Source: Ruegeria sp. R13_0 | Lineage (GTDB): Bacteria; Pseudomonadota; Alphaproteobacteria; Rhodobacterales; Rhodobacteraceae | Direction: 5' to 3' | Assembly (NCBI RefSeq): GCF_017743995.1 | Contig: NZ_JAGHRB010000012.1 | Coordinates: 98,032 to 162,031 of the forward strand | DNA length: 64,000 nt | Shown: positions 43,243 through 52,274 of the stretch, in pieces | Layout of the letters: every line of letters begins with the position of its first letter | Numbering within the stretch: the first letter of the stretch is position 1 | Notes under the pieces: model-generated | What the model was told of the DNA's origin: nothing | Databases searched by the model: none | Seen by the model: only the letters and a program-made list of their open reading frames with translations | Program-made: the position numbers and the translations under genes

Positions 43243-43254
43243 TTATTCCGCCGG
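43232..43254. terminator. Hairpin spanning two converging stop codons
   Basis: CCGGCGG (43232-43238) pairs with CCGCCGG (43248-43254); the 9-nt loop holds the TGA of the esterase gene and the TAA of opgH. There is no U-tract. It could act as a bidirectional terminator or as a stem protecting both 3' ends. Confidence 0.45.
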
Positions 43255-45111
43255 AGTCATGCTGCCCTTGCCTTCGATCAGGCGCTTCAACTCATTCCGA
43301 TGACGACGGGCCGAGCGGGTGATGGCGGGCTCAGCAAAATCCTCGCGCATACCGACCATGCGGCGGGCGGTACCAGCCGACACACCGCTGAGCGCCGACA
43401 GCGGTATCGCCAGTGCAAGGCTGATCGCAATCGGGGCCAGCCAGACTGAGACTAGCCCGGCCAAAATACCAACGCTAAGTGCTATGCCACTGACGGTTTC
43501 CAGCGCGTGGCACAGGACCAGCGTCCGCAAGGAATAGCTGCCCCCGTCACGCGCCTGCGGGGACCAGCCTTTCTGGATGCCCAATGCAGTGCGGAACACA
43601 GCGATCATCTGCTGCACCATAAGGATCGGCGCGTAGAGGATCGAAAGGATGACCTCGAACAGGAACGAGGTGAAGAACCGCCGCCAGCCGCCGAAATCGG
43701 AATAGCGCACTCCGCTGAGGGGGAGGGCGGCCACACCCAGAACCTTGGGGGCAAGCAGCATCGCATACATGACCAGAATGATCAGCACATGGCGTGTCTC
43801 AGACATCTCTGGCCATTGCGGGAACAGGGGGTTGTCGGGGCTGAAATAGTGTAGGACCGAGGCGTCCTCACCCTGACCAATCAACGCCCACATCAGCAAC
43901 AGCGCAAACCACAAGGGCGACATCAGGTATCCGACCGCCCCATGGAACATATGAAACCGCGACACGGACCGGAACCCGCGCGAGCCCAGCAGTTTCAGAT
44001 GTTGCAGGTTCCCCTGACACCAGCGACGGTCCCGCATGGCGTGGTCAATGAGGGTGGGGGGCGTTTCCTCGTATGAACCCCGAATGCGCGGCAGGAACCG
44101 AACGGCCCACCCGGCACGGCGCAGCAGACCGGCCTCGACAAAGTCGTGACTCATGATCAGCTTTTCCTGCCCGTTGAACGTGCGCAGCTTGGGCAGTCCG
44201 GCACAGGTAGCAAAAGCCTTGGTGCGGATGATCGCGTTGTGGCCCCAATAGTTGCCCTCTTGCCCACACCAGCGGGCCAGACCTTCGGCGAAGGCGATAC
44301 CGTAGACGCCATTGGCGAATTGCTGCATCCGGGCAAAGACCGACTGAGCACCAATGAGTTGCGGGTAGCTTTGAATCAAGCCCGCGCCGGGATCACGCGC
44401 CAGAGAATCCGTCAGCCGAGCAATCGCGCGGCCTGTCATCAGACTGTCAGCATCCAGCACCAGCATCGCGTCCCAATCCGCGCCCCAGCGGCTAACCCAA
44501 TCGGCGATATTGCCAACCTTGCGGTCAGTATTCTGTTCGCGACGGCGGTAGTAGAGCTTCAGGTCGGGGGCTAGCGTGGTGCGCAGTGCCTCGATACTGG
44601 CTTGTTCTTGCGCGGCAATGTCCGGGTCGCGGGTGTCAGAGAGGATGAACATTGCATATTCATGCTGCCCACCTCGGGCGCGCAGTTCTTCCAGCATGGT
44701 GCGGGCGTTGCCCAACACGAACCACGGCACCTCATTGTAGGTCGGCATCAGCAGGGCAACCCGCAGCGGTTGCGCTCGGTCTTGTCGGATCGGGCGCTCT
44801 TGTCGGGACAAAGAGATCATACCCAGCAGCACGGTGCAGACCGTGAAGGAGATCCAGAAGAAGTTGAACGAGATCAGGGCCAGCAGGATGGCTTCGACAA
44901 GGTTGATGCCTTCGGACCCGAACCAGTCGCTCATGACCCATAGCAAACCCAGCGTTGCCGCCATTGCGGGCGAAAACGCCAGTGCGCGCCAGAATCCGGC
45001 CGATGGGCGGGCACCCGCAGGTACCTGCGCATCACGGAAACCATTGCGGAAATCCTGCGCGGGCATTGCCAGCGGTGCCTCGGGTGGCATGATATGCAGG
45101 TCGCGGCTCAT
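43243..45111 (-). CDS. opgH: Glucans biosynthesis glucosyltransferase H
   Basis: Inner-membrane glycosyltransferase (GT2) that polymerises the beta-glucan backbone of osmoregulated periplasmic glucans from UDP-glucose. The 622-residue protein has multiple transmembrane helices at both ends and a catalytic loop with MLVLDADSLMTG (the DxD motif) and RRWCQGNLQHLKLL (the QxxRW-like product-binding motif). The start ATG 45111 gives an ATGA overlap with opgG; an in-frame TTG at 45120 is rejected. It is the last gene of TPR-opgC-opgG-opgH. Confidence 0.92.
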   Translation of the reverse strand: MSRDLHIMPPEAPLAMPAQDFRNGFRDAQVPAGARPSAGFWRALAFSPAMAATLGLLWVMSDWFGSEGINLVEAILLALISFNFFWISFTVCTVLLGMISLSRQERPIRQDRAQPLRVALLMPTYNEVPWFVLGNARTMLEELRARGGQHEYAMFILSDTRDPDIAAQEQASIEALRTTLAPDLKLYYRRREQNTDRKVGNIADWVSRWGADWDAMLVLDADSLMTGRAIARLTDSLARDPGAGLIQSYPQLIGAQSVFARMQQFANGVYGIAFAEGLARWCGQEGNYWGHNAIIRTKAFATCAGLPKLRTFNGQEKLIMSHDFVEAGLLRRAGWAVRFLPRIRGSYEETPPTLIDHAMRDRRWCQGNLQHLKLLGSRGFRSVSRFHMFHGAVGYLMSPLWFALLLMWALIGQGEDASVLHYFSPDNPLFPQWPEMSETRHVLIILVMYAMLLAPKVLGVAALPLSGVRYSDFGGWRRFFTSFLFEVILSILYAPILMVQQMIAVFRTALGIQKGWSPQARDGGSYSLRTLVLCHALETVSGIALSVGILAGLVSVWLAPIAISLALAIPLSALSGVSAGTARRMVGMREDFAEPAITRSARRHRNELKRLIEGKGSMTPAE

Positions 45112-46607
45112 GCGGTCCAACGGTATAGCCAGACTTCGGAGGCGGGTTGCTTGCCGACCAGAAGCTGCGCGCGCAGCTCGACATGGTCGCGGTCCCCCGG
45201 CTGGAACGAAAACGCCAGACGCAGACCACCGGTATCCGGGTTACGCTGCAACACACCGTCCGAGGTTTCCGCATGAGGTGAATTCGCGAAAATGCTGACC
45301 GCCTCCAGATCGTCAAACAGAGGGCTGGGCTCAAAGTCGATCACGGCCAGACGGCCTTCGCCAAAGGTGTTCTCACCCATCGCCGTGTTGATGACCCGTG
45401 GCATCGGCGTACGCTGAGGTTCCTCGCCCCAGATCAGGCGATAGCTCAGGTCAACCTGGCTGCCTGCGGCATAGGGTTCGGCGGGTCGCCAGTAGGCTAC
45501 GATATTGTCATAGATCTCCTGATCGGCAGGGATCTCGACCAGCGTCACCGTGCCCTTGCCCCAATCGGAGCCGGGCTCGACCCACAAGCTGGGACGCTTA
45601 TGATAGTTCGCCTCAAGATCCGCATAGTCCGAGAACTCGCGCTTGCGCTGCATCAGGCCAAAGCCCTGCGGGTTCATGTCCACGAAAGACGAGATTTGCA
45701 AACGGGTCGGGTTCGCCAAGGGACGCCAGATCACCTCACCCGCGCCGTTGCGGATCAGCAGCCCGTCGCTGTCATGGACAGCGGGGCGGAAATCGTCAAA
45801 CTGGCTGTGATTGGTCTGATCGAACAGGAACATCGAGGTGCCGGGCGCGATACCCACATGCGGCAGTTCTTCGCGAGGGAAGAGGGTGGCCTCGATATCC
45901 ATAATGCAATCTGCGCCGGCGGTGACGTTGAAGCGGTAGGCACCGGTCACGCTAGGGCTGTCCATCAGGGCGTGAACAACCATATTGCGCTGACCGGGTT
46001 CGGGACGTTCCAGCCAGAAGCGGATGAACTCGGGGAACTCCTCGCCATCCGGGTCGCCGGTTTTCAAGGCCAGACCGCGCGCGGACAGGCCGTAGACCTC
46101 GTGCAGACCAATGGCGCGGAAATAGCTGGCACCCTGCCAGACGCAGAACTCATCGGTTTTGCCGGGGCGGTGCATTTCCGTGCGCAGCCGCAGGCCCGAG
46201 AACCCAAGCGTTTCGTTGATTGGAAGGGTCGGAACCTCTTCGGCCTTGTCGAACATCTCAAGGTCGAAAGCGACCGGCTTGGCCATCCCGTTCTCGACAG
46301 TCGTGACCTTGACCGTGCGCGGGAAATACAGGCCGGGGGTGAAGAAATCGACGTTGAAGGGGGTCTCGGTCTCGTACCAAAGCGCGCGGTCCAGCCGGAA
46401 CCGGATCGAGCGGTATTGCGTATAAGTCAGGTCCTGCCATTCCTGCGGCACCATCTCTCGCTCGGCAAAGGGGCGGCTGGCCAGTTCTCGGGCCAGTTCG
46501 ACCACGTCGTTGCGGTCGAACGGAACCTCTGACCCCGAGGCAAAGGTGGCCGGCGCGAGAAACAGCGCAGAGGTCGAGGCCAGAAATGCGCGGCGAGTCA
46601 GATTCAT
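45108..46607 (-). CDS. opgG: Periplasmic glucan biosynthesis protein (OpgG/OpgD family)
   Basis: A 499-residue exported protein needed for glucan branching or release. The leader LTRRAFLASTSALFLAPATFA has a twin-arginine motif, suggesting Tat export as in E. coli OpgD. The mature part fits the MdoG family, with VPFDRNDVVELARELASRPFAE and GFSGLRLRTEMHRPGKTDEFCVWQGASYFRAIG, so symbols OpgG and OpgD are both possible. The start ATG 46607 overlaps the opgC stop by 4 nt and opgH by 4 nt. Confidence 0.9.
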   Translation of the reverse strand: MNLTRRAFLASTSALFLAPATFASGSEVPFDRNDVVELARELASRPFAEREMVPQEWQDLTYTQYRSIRFRLDRALWYETETPFNVDFFTPGLYFPRTVKVTTVENGMAKPVAFDLEMFDKAEEVPTLPINETLGFSGLRLRTEMHRPGKTDEFCVWQGASYFRAIGLHEVYGLSARGLALKTGDPDGEEFPEFIRFWLERPEPGQRNMVVHALMDSPSVTGAYRFNVTAGADCIMDIEATLFPREELPHVGIAPGTSMFLFDQTNHSQFDDFRPAVHDSDGLLIRNGAGEVIWRPLANPTRLQISSFVDMNPQGFGLMQRKREFSDYADLEANYHKRPSLWVEPGSDWGKGTVTLVEIPADQEIYDNIVAYWRPAEPYAAGSQVDLSYRLIWGEEPQRTPMPRVINTAMGENTFGEGRLAVIDFEPSPLFDDLEAVSIFANSPHAETSDGVLQRNPDTGGLRLAFSFQPGDRDHVELRAQLLVGKQPASEVWLYRWTA

Positions 46608-47824
46608 TTCTTTGATTTCCATGGTTGGGATTTGAACCAGGCGGCCAGATAGGCCACCCCGATGATCATGGCAAAGCCAATCATGTTGGCGAGAAAGACA
46701 CTGGCAACATCCCGCTCGGTCTGATCCAGCGCGACCCCGATCAGGCGGGCCGCGGCCATTGAAAAGACAAAGACCGCCAGGGATTGCTGTCCCACTTTGG
46801 TGATCAGTTTCAGTACCACCTGCCAGATGCGCGCGCCGACAGAATGCCCGGTGGCGATCAGACGGTGACCATGCTCACCGGCAACGACCCAGCCCAGATA
46901 GGCCAGTGACAGGAAGTGGATGTAGCGGAACAGGCCGAATTCGGTTTTTCCACGCAGTTCTTTGGTCAGAGGCCAAATCTCGCGGATTTGTTCGGCCAGA
47001 CCGGGGGCTGCGGATTGAACCCACAGGAAAACCTTCCACGACCCGAAGGGCGCGGACAGAACCAGAAATGCAATGGCCGCCCAGATCAGTGCTTTTGATA
47101 CCGGAGGCGCCGGAAGCCAGCCGCGCATAAAGGCGAACCCGGTGAAGAACAGCAGCTGCCAACCGAACGGGTTGAAGAACCATTGACGGTCCGACCAAGG
47201 CTCAGCCGGAAGGGCCAGCGCGCCGGTCTGTGCCACAAGCCAGATTGCGACCGACACAGCCGCCATCAGCCAAAAGCTGACGCGGTAGAGGGCCATGTAG
47301 AGCGGCATCATCGCCAGAACGACCAGATACATCGGCAGGATGTCGAAGTAGTTGGGCACATAGGTCAGGGTGAAAATCCCGACCATTTGCGGCAGCGGAT
47401 CATTGAAGAAATGCTGCAGGTTCAGCGATGAGACATAGCTTTTTTCGAACAGGCCGGAATTGTCCAGCGCAGCCATGCTCATGGCGACAAAGAAGAACAG
47501 ACAGATATGCGCCCAATAGACCTGCCAGATGCGGAACGCCACGCGGGCCGTCCCCATCCACCAGCCCTTGCGCAGGAAGGCACCGCCGAATGCAATGGCC
47601 GAGGCCATGCCCGAGCAGAACACAAATATCTCGGTCGCGTCCGAGAACCCGAAACGGGCCGGGATCCATTTGGCCCATGGATCGTTCGGAATATGGGCGA
47701 TCAGGATGATGAACATCGCGATACCGCGATAGAAATCCAATCGCGGGTCGCGCACACGGGCAGCGGGCGCTGCGGCCGAGGCCGCAACAGGCGCAAAATC
47801 AGAAGCGGGCGAAACAGTCGCCAT
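46604..47824 (-). CDS. opgC: OpgC-like membrane protein (glucan substitution)
   Basis: A 406-residue inner-membrane protein with about ten transmembrane helices. RDPRLDFYRGIAMFIILIAHIPNDPW is the OpgC/acyltransferase-3-like N-terminal signature, and its Arg-His pair is conserved. In other species OpgC adds succinyl groups to periplasmic glucans. It overlaps opgG by 4 nt and starts 28 nt after the TPR gene stop, so it shares the operon. Confidence 0.85.
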   Translation of the reverse strand: MATVSPASDFAPVAASAAAPAARVRDPRLDFYRGIAMFIILIAHIPNDPWAKWIPARFGFSDATEIFVFCSGMASAIAFGGAFLRKGWWMGTARVAFRIWQVYWAHICLFFFVAMSMAALDNSGLFEKSYVSSLNLQHFFNDPLPQMVGIFTLTYVPNYFDILPMYLVVLAMMPLYMALYRVSFWLMAAVSVAIWLVAQTGALALPAEPWSDRQWFFNPFGWQLLFFTGFAFMRGWLPAPPVSKALIWAAIAFLVLSAPFGSWKVFLWVQSAAPGLAEQIREIWPLTKELRGKTEFGLFRYIHFLSLAYLGWVVAGEHGHRLIATGHSVGARIWQVVLKLITKVGQQSLAVFVFSMAAARLIGVALDQTERDVASVFLANMIGFAMIIGVAYLAAWFKSQPWKSKK

Positions 47825-47852
47825 ACGTTTTCTGTCCTTCTTGGTCTTTTTG

Positions 47853-49223
47853 TTATTCAGCCGGAACGCTTTGAGCGTCGCCGTTGTCGCGGGCCGCGCT
47901 GATCAGGGCGCGGCGCGCGAGTGCGTAATTGTCCTCGCCTCCGGCGCGTTTGGCACGGCGGTCATCCAGAATGCGCTCGACTGCATCCAGGCGCCCGGCG
48001 CGCAGGCCGGAATCAATTGTGATGCGCTCGAATACATCACGTTGGGCGTGACTGCCACCGGCCAACTGCATGCCAGCGCGGGCGGTTGAGAGGAAATCAA
48101 ACGCCGCGCCGTAGAGACCGTCCCCAAAGGCCTCAAGCCCCTTGGCGGCAGCAATGCCGGGGTCGGACATGCGGATCGGCGTGTCGCCTTGGTTGCGCTG
48201 GGCGTCTTTCTGGATGCGCTGCAGCATCTTGGCCGTGGCGTCCGAGCGGTTGTCGCCGGTCAGCGCCAGCAGATAGTGCAGGTCGGCGAAAATCAGGCAG
48301 CCATCTTCGGTCCGGGCGGCGCTGAGATCGGCCAGCTCCTCCCACCGGTTGCCGACATCAATGCCTTCAAGCTCCATCCGGGACAGCAGCGAGGTTGCGT
48401 TCGAGATATCGCGATAATCGTCGGTCTTGTCCTTGCGAATATGCTGGTCATAGAGGTCAATGACCTGATCGACCTGACCCAGATCCAGATGCATCAGCGC
48501 CTTGTGCCACCAGACGTGATAGCGGAAGTTGTTGCAATGGGCCCAGGCGTCCTCGCGGCCCGCCAGCCAATCCAGGCCTAGCTGCGCATTGCCCGTCATC
48601 TCGTGAACATGGGCGACCGCGTGCAGACCCCAGGCATCGTCGGACACCATCCACAGGGCCTGACGACCAGCAATCTCGGCCTTTTCGTAGGATCCGGTCT
48701 CTTCCAGCGCGAAAGAATGACAGCCCAGCAGATAGCCACGGCCCGCATGATCCGGCTCATAGGCAGGCATGACGCGTTCGATCGAGCGCCGCATGCCCTC
48801 TGCATCGCCAAGCACAAACCGGGTCGCATGGCTGAGCTTCATTGCCAGCGAGTCGGTCGGATGGGCGCGCAGCACCTCTTCGAATTTCTGCACGGCCTGC
48901 GAGGGCAGGTCCGCCAGATAGAGGGACAGGGCCTCAACAAATAGCTGCTCGCGTGGCGAGACGGGCTGGCGTTTCATCGCCTCAGTAGCGGCGCTCAGCG
49001 CGTCGACGGCGACGGGCAGCATCTCGCGCCGGCCCAGAAGAACCATGAACAGGCCCTTGACCGCGTGGCCCAGAGCGAAGTCGGGCTCTAGCTCCAACAC
49101 TTTTCCCAAATGCTGAGGGGTAATCGCCGCATGCGCCATGAACCCAAGCAGAACACCGTCCCATGCCTCGACGGCCGCCGGGTGGGTCAGAGTGTTCATC
49201 TGTCCAAAAACGTCTTGTTTCAT
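47853..49223 (-). CDS. TPR-repeat protein upstream of the opg genes
   Basis: A 456-residue soluble protein with tetratricopeptide-like helical repeats (for example KVLELEPDFALGHAVKGLFMVLLG at 70-93 and QAVQKFEEVLRAHPTDSLAMKLSHA). The conserved patches are mainly aromatic and acidic. No signal peptide or catalytic motif was seen. The ATG at 49223 was chosen; upstream in-frame residues read like non-coding sequence. Close spacing (28 nt) to opgC suggests a role in glucan synthesis or its regulation, but that is inference. Confidence 0.7.
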   Translation of the reverse strand: MKQDVFGQMNTLTHPAAVEAWDGVLLGFMAHAAITPQHLGKVLELEPDFALGHAVKGLFMVLLGRREMLPVAVDALSAATEAMKRQPVSPREQLFVEALSLYLADLPSQAVQKFEEVLRAHPTDSLAMKLSHATRFVLGDAEGMRRSIERVMPAYEPDHAGRGYLLGCHSFALEETGSYEKAEIAGRQALWMVSDDAWGLHAVAHVHEMTGNAQLGLDWLAGREDAWAHCNNFRYHVWWHKALMHLDLGQVDQVIDLYDQHIRKDKTDDYRDISNATSLLSRMELEGIDVGNRWEELADLSAARTEDGCLIFADLHYLLALTGDNRSDATAKMLQRIQKDAQRNQGDTPIRMSDPGIAAAKGLEAFGDGLYGAAFDFLSTARAGMQLAGGSHAQRDVFERITIDSGLRAGRLDAVERILDDRRAKRAGGEDNYALARRALISAARDNGDAQSVPAE

Positions 49224-49364
49224 ACTTGGGTCCAATCTGGTTGCGGTATTTGACACTGTTCGATTTACCAGAGTCTGCGACGGCGTCGTATCAGTATCGA
49301 CCCTGCTCTCGAATTGGTGAAATCGCGTGTGTGAAAAAAATGAAAAAAACCGCCGATTCAAGGG

Positions 49365-49394
49365 CATGTTTCAGCAAGTTGCCGCCGAAACATG
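49365..49394 (-). terminator. Candidate terminator hairpin after the CoA-transferase gene
   Basis: CATGTTTC (49365-49372) pairs with GAAACATG (49387-49394) over 8 bp. On the minus strand a T-rich stretch with a T7 run follows about 14 nt further down. It lies 9 nt after the CoA-transferase stop at 49403 and upstream of the TPR gene start. Confidence 0.5.
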
Positions 49395-49402
49395 CAAGTG
49401 TT

Positions 49403-50587
49403 TCAATCTTCGAACGGGTTTTCAGCGCTTAAAATATCATCAGTATCGGCGCCGAAGACCGGAGGTGCATGCCGATATGTTACAGGCGTGCGCGACAGGT
49501 TGAGCGGATTGCCGATCAGATTCACCTCTCCCGGTTGGGCCTGCATGGCGATCTTCATCTGCCGCGCGGCGACCTGATCGGTGTCAAACACCTGATCCAC
49601 CGTTTGCACCGGGCCGACGGGCACCTTAAGGGCCTCAAGCTCGGAAATCACAGTCGTCGTCGGATGCTGTTTCATCGCCGGGCGCAGGATCGCGTTCAGT
49701 GCGTCACGGTGCTCCAGTCGCGCCGGATTGGTGGCAAAACGGTCGTCGTCGGCAAGATCGGTGTGGCCGATGAATTCGCAGAACCTGCGGAACTGGCTGT
49801 CATTCCCAACGGCCAAAATCACGTGGCCATCTGCTGTCTCATACACCTCATATGGGACAATATTGGGATGTCCGTTGCCGCGTCGCTGAGGTGCCTGGCC
49901 CGAGGTCAGGTAGTTTGTGCCCTCATTGATCAACCATGAGATCTGGGCATCCACCAACGCAAGGTCGATCTGTTGCCCTTCACCAGTTAGGTCGCGGTGG
50001 CGCAGCGCGGCCAAAATGCCGACGGTTGCGTACATGCCGCACATCACATCGGCGATGCCCACGCCCACCTTCATTGGCGCGCCCTCGGGGTCGCCTGTCA
50101 GGGACATGATCCCACCATACCCTTGCGCCATCAGGTCATAACCAGGTTTGCTGGAGTTGGGGCCTGTCTGCCCGTAGCCGGAAATCGAGCAATAGACGAG
50201 GCCGGGAAGATCCTGCGACAAGCTATTGTAATCCAGCCCGTATTTCGCCAGCCCGCCGGGTTTGAAATTCTCGATCAGGATATCAGCATGCGAGGCCAGC
50301 CGCTTGATCTCTGCTTGTCCTTCAGGCGTTGCAATGTCGATGGCAACGGATTTCTTGTTCCGGTTGGCCGACATAAAATAGGCGCTCAGGTCGGAACGGT
50401 TGCCCGCTTCATCCTCAACATACGGAGGACCCCATTGCCGCGTATCATCTCCACCGGTCGAGGGGTTTTCGATCTTGATAACACTCGCGCCCAGATCGCC
50501 CAGCAGTTGGGTGCAGGTCGGTCCGGCCAGAATGCGCGACAGGTCCAGAACCTTTACGCCTTTCAGCGGCCCATTAGATTCGGCCAT
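49403..50587 (-). CDS. CaiB/BaiF-family CoA transferase
   Basis: A 394-residue class III CoA transferase. Motifs: VLDLSRILAGPTCTQLLGDLGASVIKIE at the N-terminus, the catalytic Asp151 in GYDLMAQGYGG, and RNKKSVAID. It moves CoA between carboxylates, as formyl-CoA:oxalate CoA-transferase and carnitine CoA-transferases do. The start at 50587 has GGAGG 5 nt upstream and lies inside the 3' end of the preceding ThDP gene (14-nt overlap), so the pair is translationally coupled. The acid substrate is not identifiable. Confidence 0.85.
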   Translation of the reverse strand: MAESNGPLKGVKVLDLSRILAGPTCTQLLGDLGASVIKIENPSTGGDDTRQWGPPYVEDEAGNRSDLSAYFMSANRNKKSVAIDIATPEGQAEIKRLASHADILIENFKPGGLAKYGLDYNSLSQDLPGLVYCSISGYGQTGPNSSKPGYDLMAQGYGGIMSLTGDPEGAPMKVGVGIADVMCGMYATVGILAALRHRDLTGEGQQIDLALVDAQISWLINEGTNYLTSGQAPQRRGNGHPNIVPYEVYETADGHVILAVGNDSQFRRFCEFIGHTDLADDDRFATNPARLEHRDALNAILRPAMKQHPTTTVISELEALKVPVGPVQTVDQVFDTDQVAARQMKIAMQAQPGEVNLIGNPLNLSRTPVTYRHAPPVFGADTDDILSAENPFED

Positions 50588-52193
50588 CATATCCTCCACG
50601 CTCGATCTCGGCAGCGATGACGGTAAAGCGGTCGGCTTTGACCGCCTCAACCAGTGCTGCACGCAGTTCTGCGCGGTTGCGGACCGTGTGTCCATAGCCT
50701 CCGAACGCGCGGCCCATGGCAGCGAAATCGTGGCGGTCGAAATCGACCCCGTTGTTACCCATCTGCCGTTGGCGTTGTTTCAACTCGATCAGGGCGAGGG
50801 AGGCGTCGACAAAGACGAGAAAGATCGGGTTGCCGCCCATTTCGGCGGCGGTCGACAACTCTCCGGCTACCATCAGGAACCCGGCATCGCCCGAAAAGCT
50901 GATCACCGGTCGGTTCGGTTCTGCCAGTTTCAGCCCGATCGCCATTGGAACAGCGCAGCCCATGGTGCAAAGGGCTGAGGACTGGATCAGCCCGCGTGGC
51001 TCCGAACACTCCCACATCTGGCTGAGGAGAATGCGGTGCGCGCCGCTATCCGCGGTTGCCAAAGTATTCGCGGGTAGGGCGGCACGGGTTTCGGCGATCA
51101 CGCCAGCTGGCCCCCAATCGTCATTCTGTGGGAAGGCGTCCGCCAAAGCGGCTTTGACCTTCGCGGGTTCTCCGGCTGGCCAGGTGGCGCGGGCGGGGTT
51201 GCCTTTGGCGATGGCTTCGAGGGTCTGGCCAGTATCGGCGACAAGGTTTAGACCGGCCTGATGCATGTAGTGATCATTGACCACGGCCGAGATGTCGATC
51301 ACGCGCGTTTCCTCGGGATCCCAGATCTCACGCCAGCCGGGGCGCATTTCGATAGGGTCATAGCCCAGACAGAGAACCAGATCGGCCTGTTCTACCAGCG
51401 GGATAAGGTGTTTGTCTGCCAGAGGGGACAAGCCAGCGCCGCCCAGACACAAAGGATGATCTTCGGGCACCACGCCCTTTGCTTTGTAGGTCGTGACGAA
51501 GGGGATGCTGAAATGCTCCAGAAACGCCTGAACCACGCTGCGTGAATCGTCATAGAGGACATCCAGCCCGATGATCGCAATCGGACGCTCGGCCTCGGCC
51601 ACCCAGCGACGGGCTTTGGACAGGCAATCGCCTTCGGGGGCTACTGCGGCCACTTTTGCCAGACGGCGGCGTTTCGTCGATGAGACGCGGGTATCCGCGA
51701 CCGAGATCGGCACGTCGATATGCACCGGGCCCGGGCGGGGTTGATTGGCCAGCGACACCGCCTTGTCGGCGATGATGTCCGCGCCCTCGGCGGTGAGGGT
51801 AAAGGTCCCTTTGGTGATGGAGCGATAGACTTGGCTGTGGTCCATGACCTGATGGGTGTAGGTCAGCGCCTCATCCGCGTCGACACAGCCGGTCAGCACG
51901 ACCATGGGCACCCGGTCTTGCAGCGCGTTGGCAACCACGTTGATCCCGTTCATCGCGCCGGGACCAAGAGTTGCAACCAGTATCGCAGGCGCGCCGTCGC
52001 GGTGATGGACGGCTTCGGCCATGAACCCGGCTGCGTTCTCGTGTTTGGTCAGATGAAAGGTGATGCCGGCCCGTTCGAGGGCGTCCACCAGCGTCAGAAC
52101 CTCGCCGCCCGGCATGCCGAACGCATGGCGGCACCCTGCCTCATACAATCGTTGAGCCAGTAGATCCGCCGCGCGGGGAGAGAGGTCCTGCAT
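50574..52193 (-). CDS. Thiamine diphosphate-dependent enzyme (acetolactate synthase/decarboxylase superfamily)
   Basis: A 539-residue ThDP enzyme with the N-terminal KHENAAGFMAEA (Glu52 contacts the cofactor), GPGAMNGINVVANALQDRVPM and a C-terminal cofactor region GDAGFLMVAGELSTAAEMGG (435-454), where the canonical GDG reads GDA, with Asp464 in FVDAS downstream. The catalytic chemistry is decarboxylation, ligation or acyl transfer; the substrate cannot be read. Its overlap with a CaiB-type CoA transferase recalls oxalyl-CoA decarboxylase/formyl-CoA transferase pairs. Start ATG 52193. Confidence 0.82.
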   Translation of the reverse strand: MQDLSPRAADLLAQRLYEAGCRHAFGMPGGEVLTLVDALERAGITFHLTKHENAAGFMAEAVHHRDGAPAILVATLGPGAMNGINVVANALQDRVPMVVLTGCVDADEALTYTHQVMDHSQVYRSITKGTFTLTAEGADIIADKAVSLANQPRPGPVHIDVPISVADTRVSSTKRRRLAKVAAVAPEGDCLSKARRWVAEAERPIAIIGLDVLYDDSRSVVQAFLEHFSIPFVTTYKAKGVVPEDHPLCLGGAGLSPLADKHLIPLVEQADLVLCLGYDPIEMRPGWREIWDPEETRVIDISAVVNDHYMHQAGLNLVADTGQTLEAIAKGNPARATWPAGEPAKVKAALADAFPQNDDWGPAGVIAETRAALPANTLATADSGAHRILLSQMWECSEPRGLIQSSALCTMGCAVPMAIGLKLAEPNRPVISFSGDAGFLMVAGELSTAAEMGGNPIFLVFVDASLALIELKQRQRQMGNNGVDFDRHDFAAMGRAFGGYGHTVRNRAELRAALVEAVKADRFTVIAAEIERGGYDGRI

Positions 52194-52217
52194 CAGTCAT
52201 GCTCCGAGAAAAAGATA

Positions 52218-52240
52218 TGTGACAGCAAATGTCTGACACA
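52218..52240. promoter_or_regulatory. Imperfect dyad upstream of the ThDP/CoA-transferase operon
   Basis: TGTGACAG (52218-52225) and CTGACACA (52233-52240) form an 8-bp inverted repeat with one mismatch around 7 nt, 25 nt upstream of the ATG at 52193. A shorter TCACA-TCAG-TGTGA palindrome lies at 52261-52274, just after the DUF302 stop. Possible operator; no regulator is encoded adjacent. Confidence 0.35.
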
Positions 52241-52274
52241 CCGGCAAGAGGCAAGCGGGTTCACATCAGTGTGA

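Noticed and set aside
50574..52193. Naming the ThDP enzyme oxalyl-CoA decarboxylase
   Set aside because: The pairing with a CoA transferase is suggestive, but the cofactor motif and length are atypical and no specific residues could be verified.
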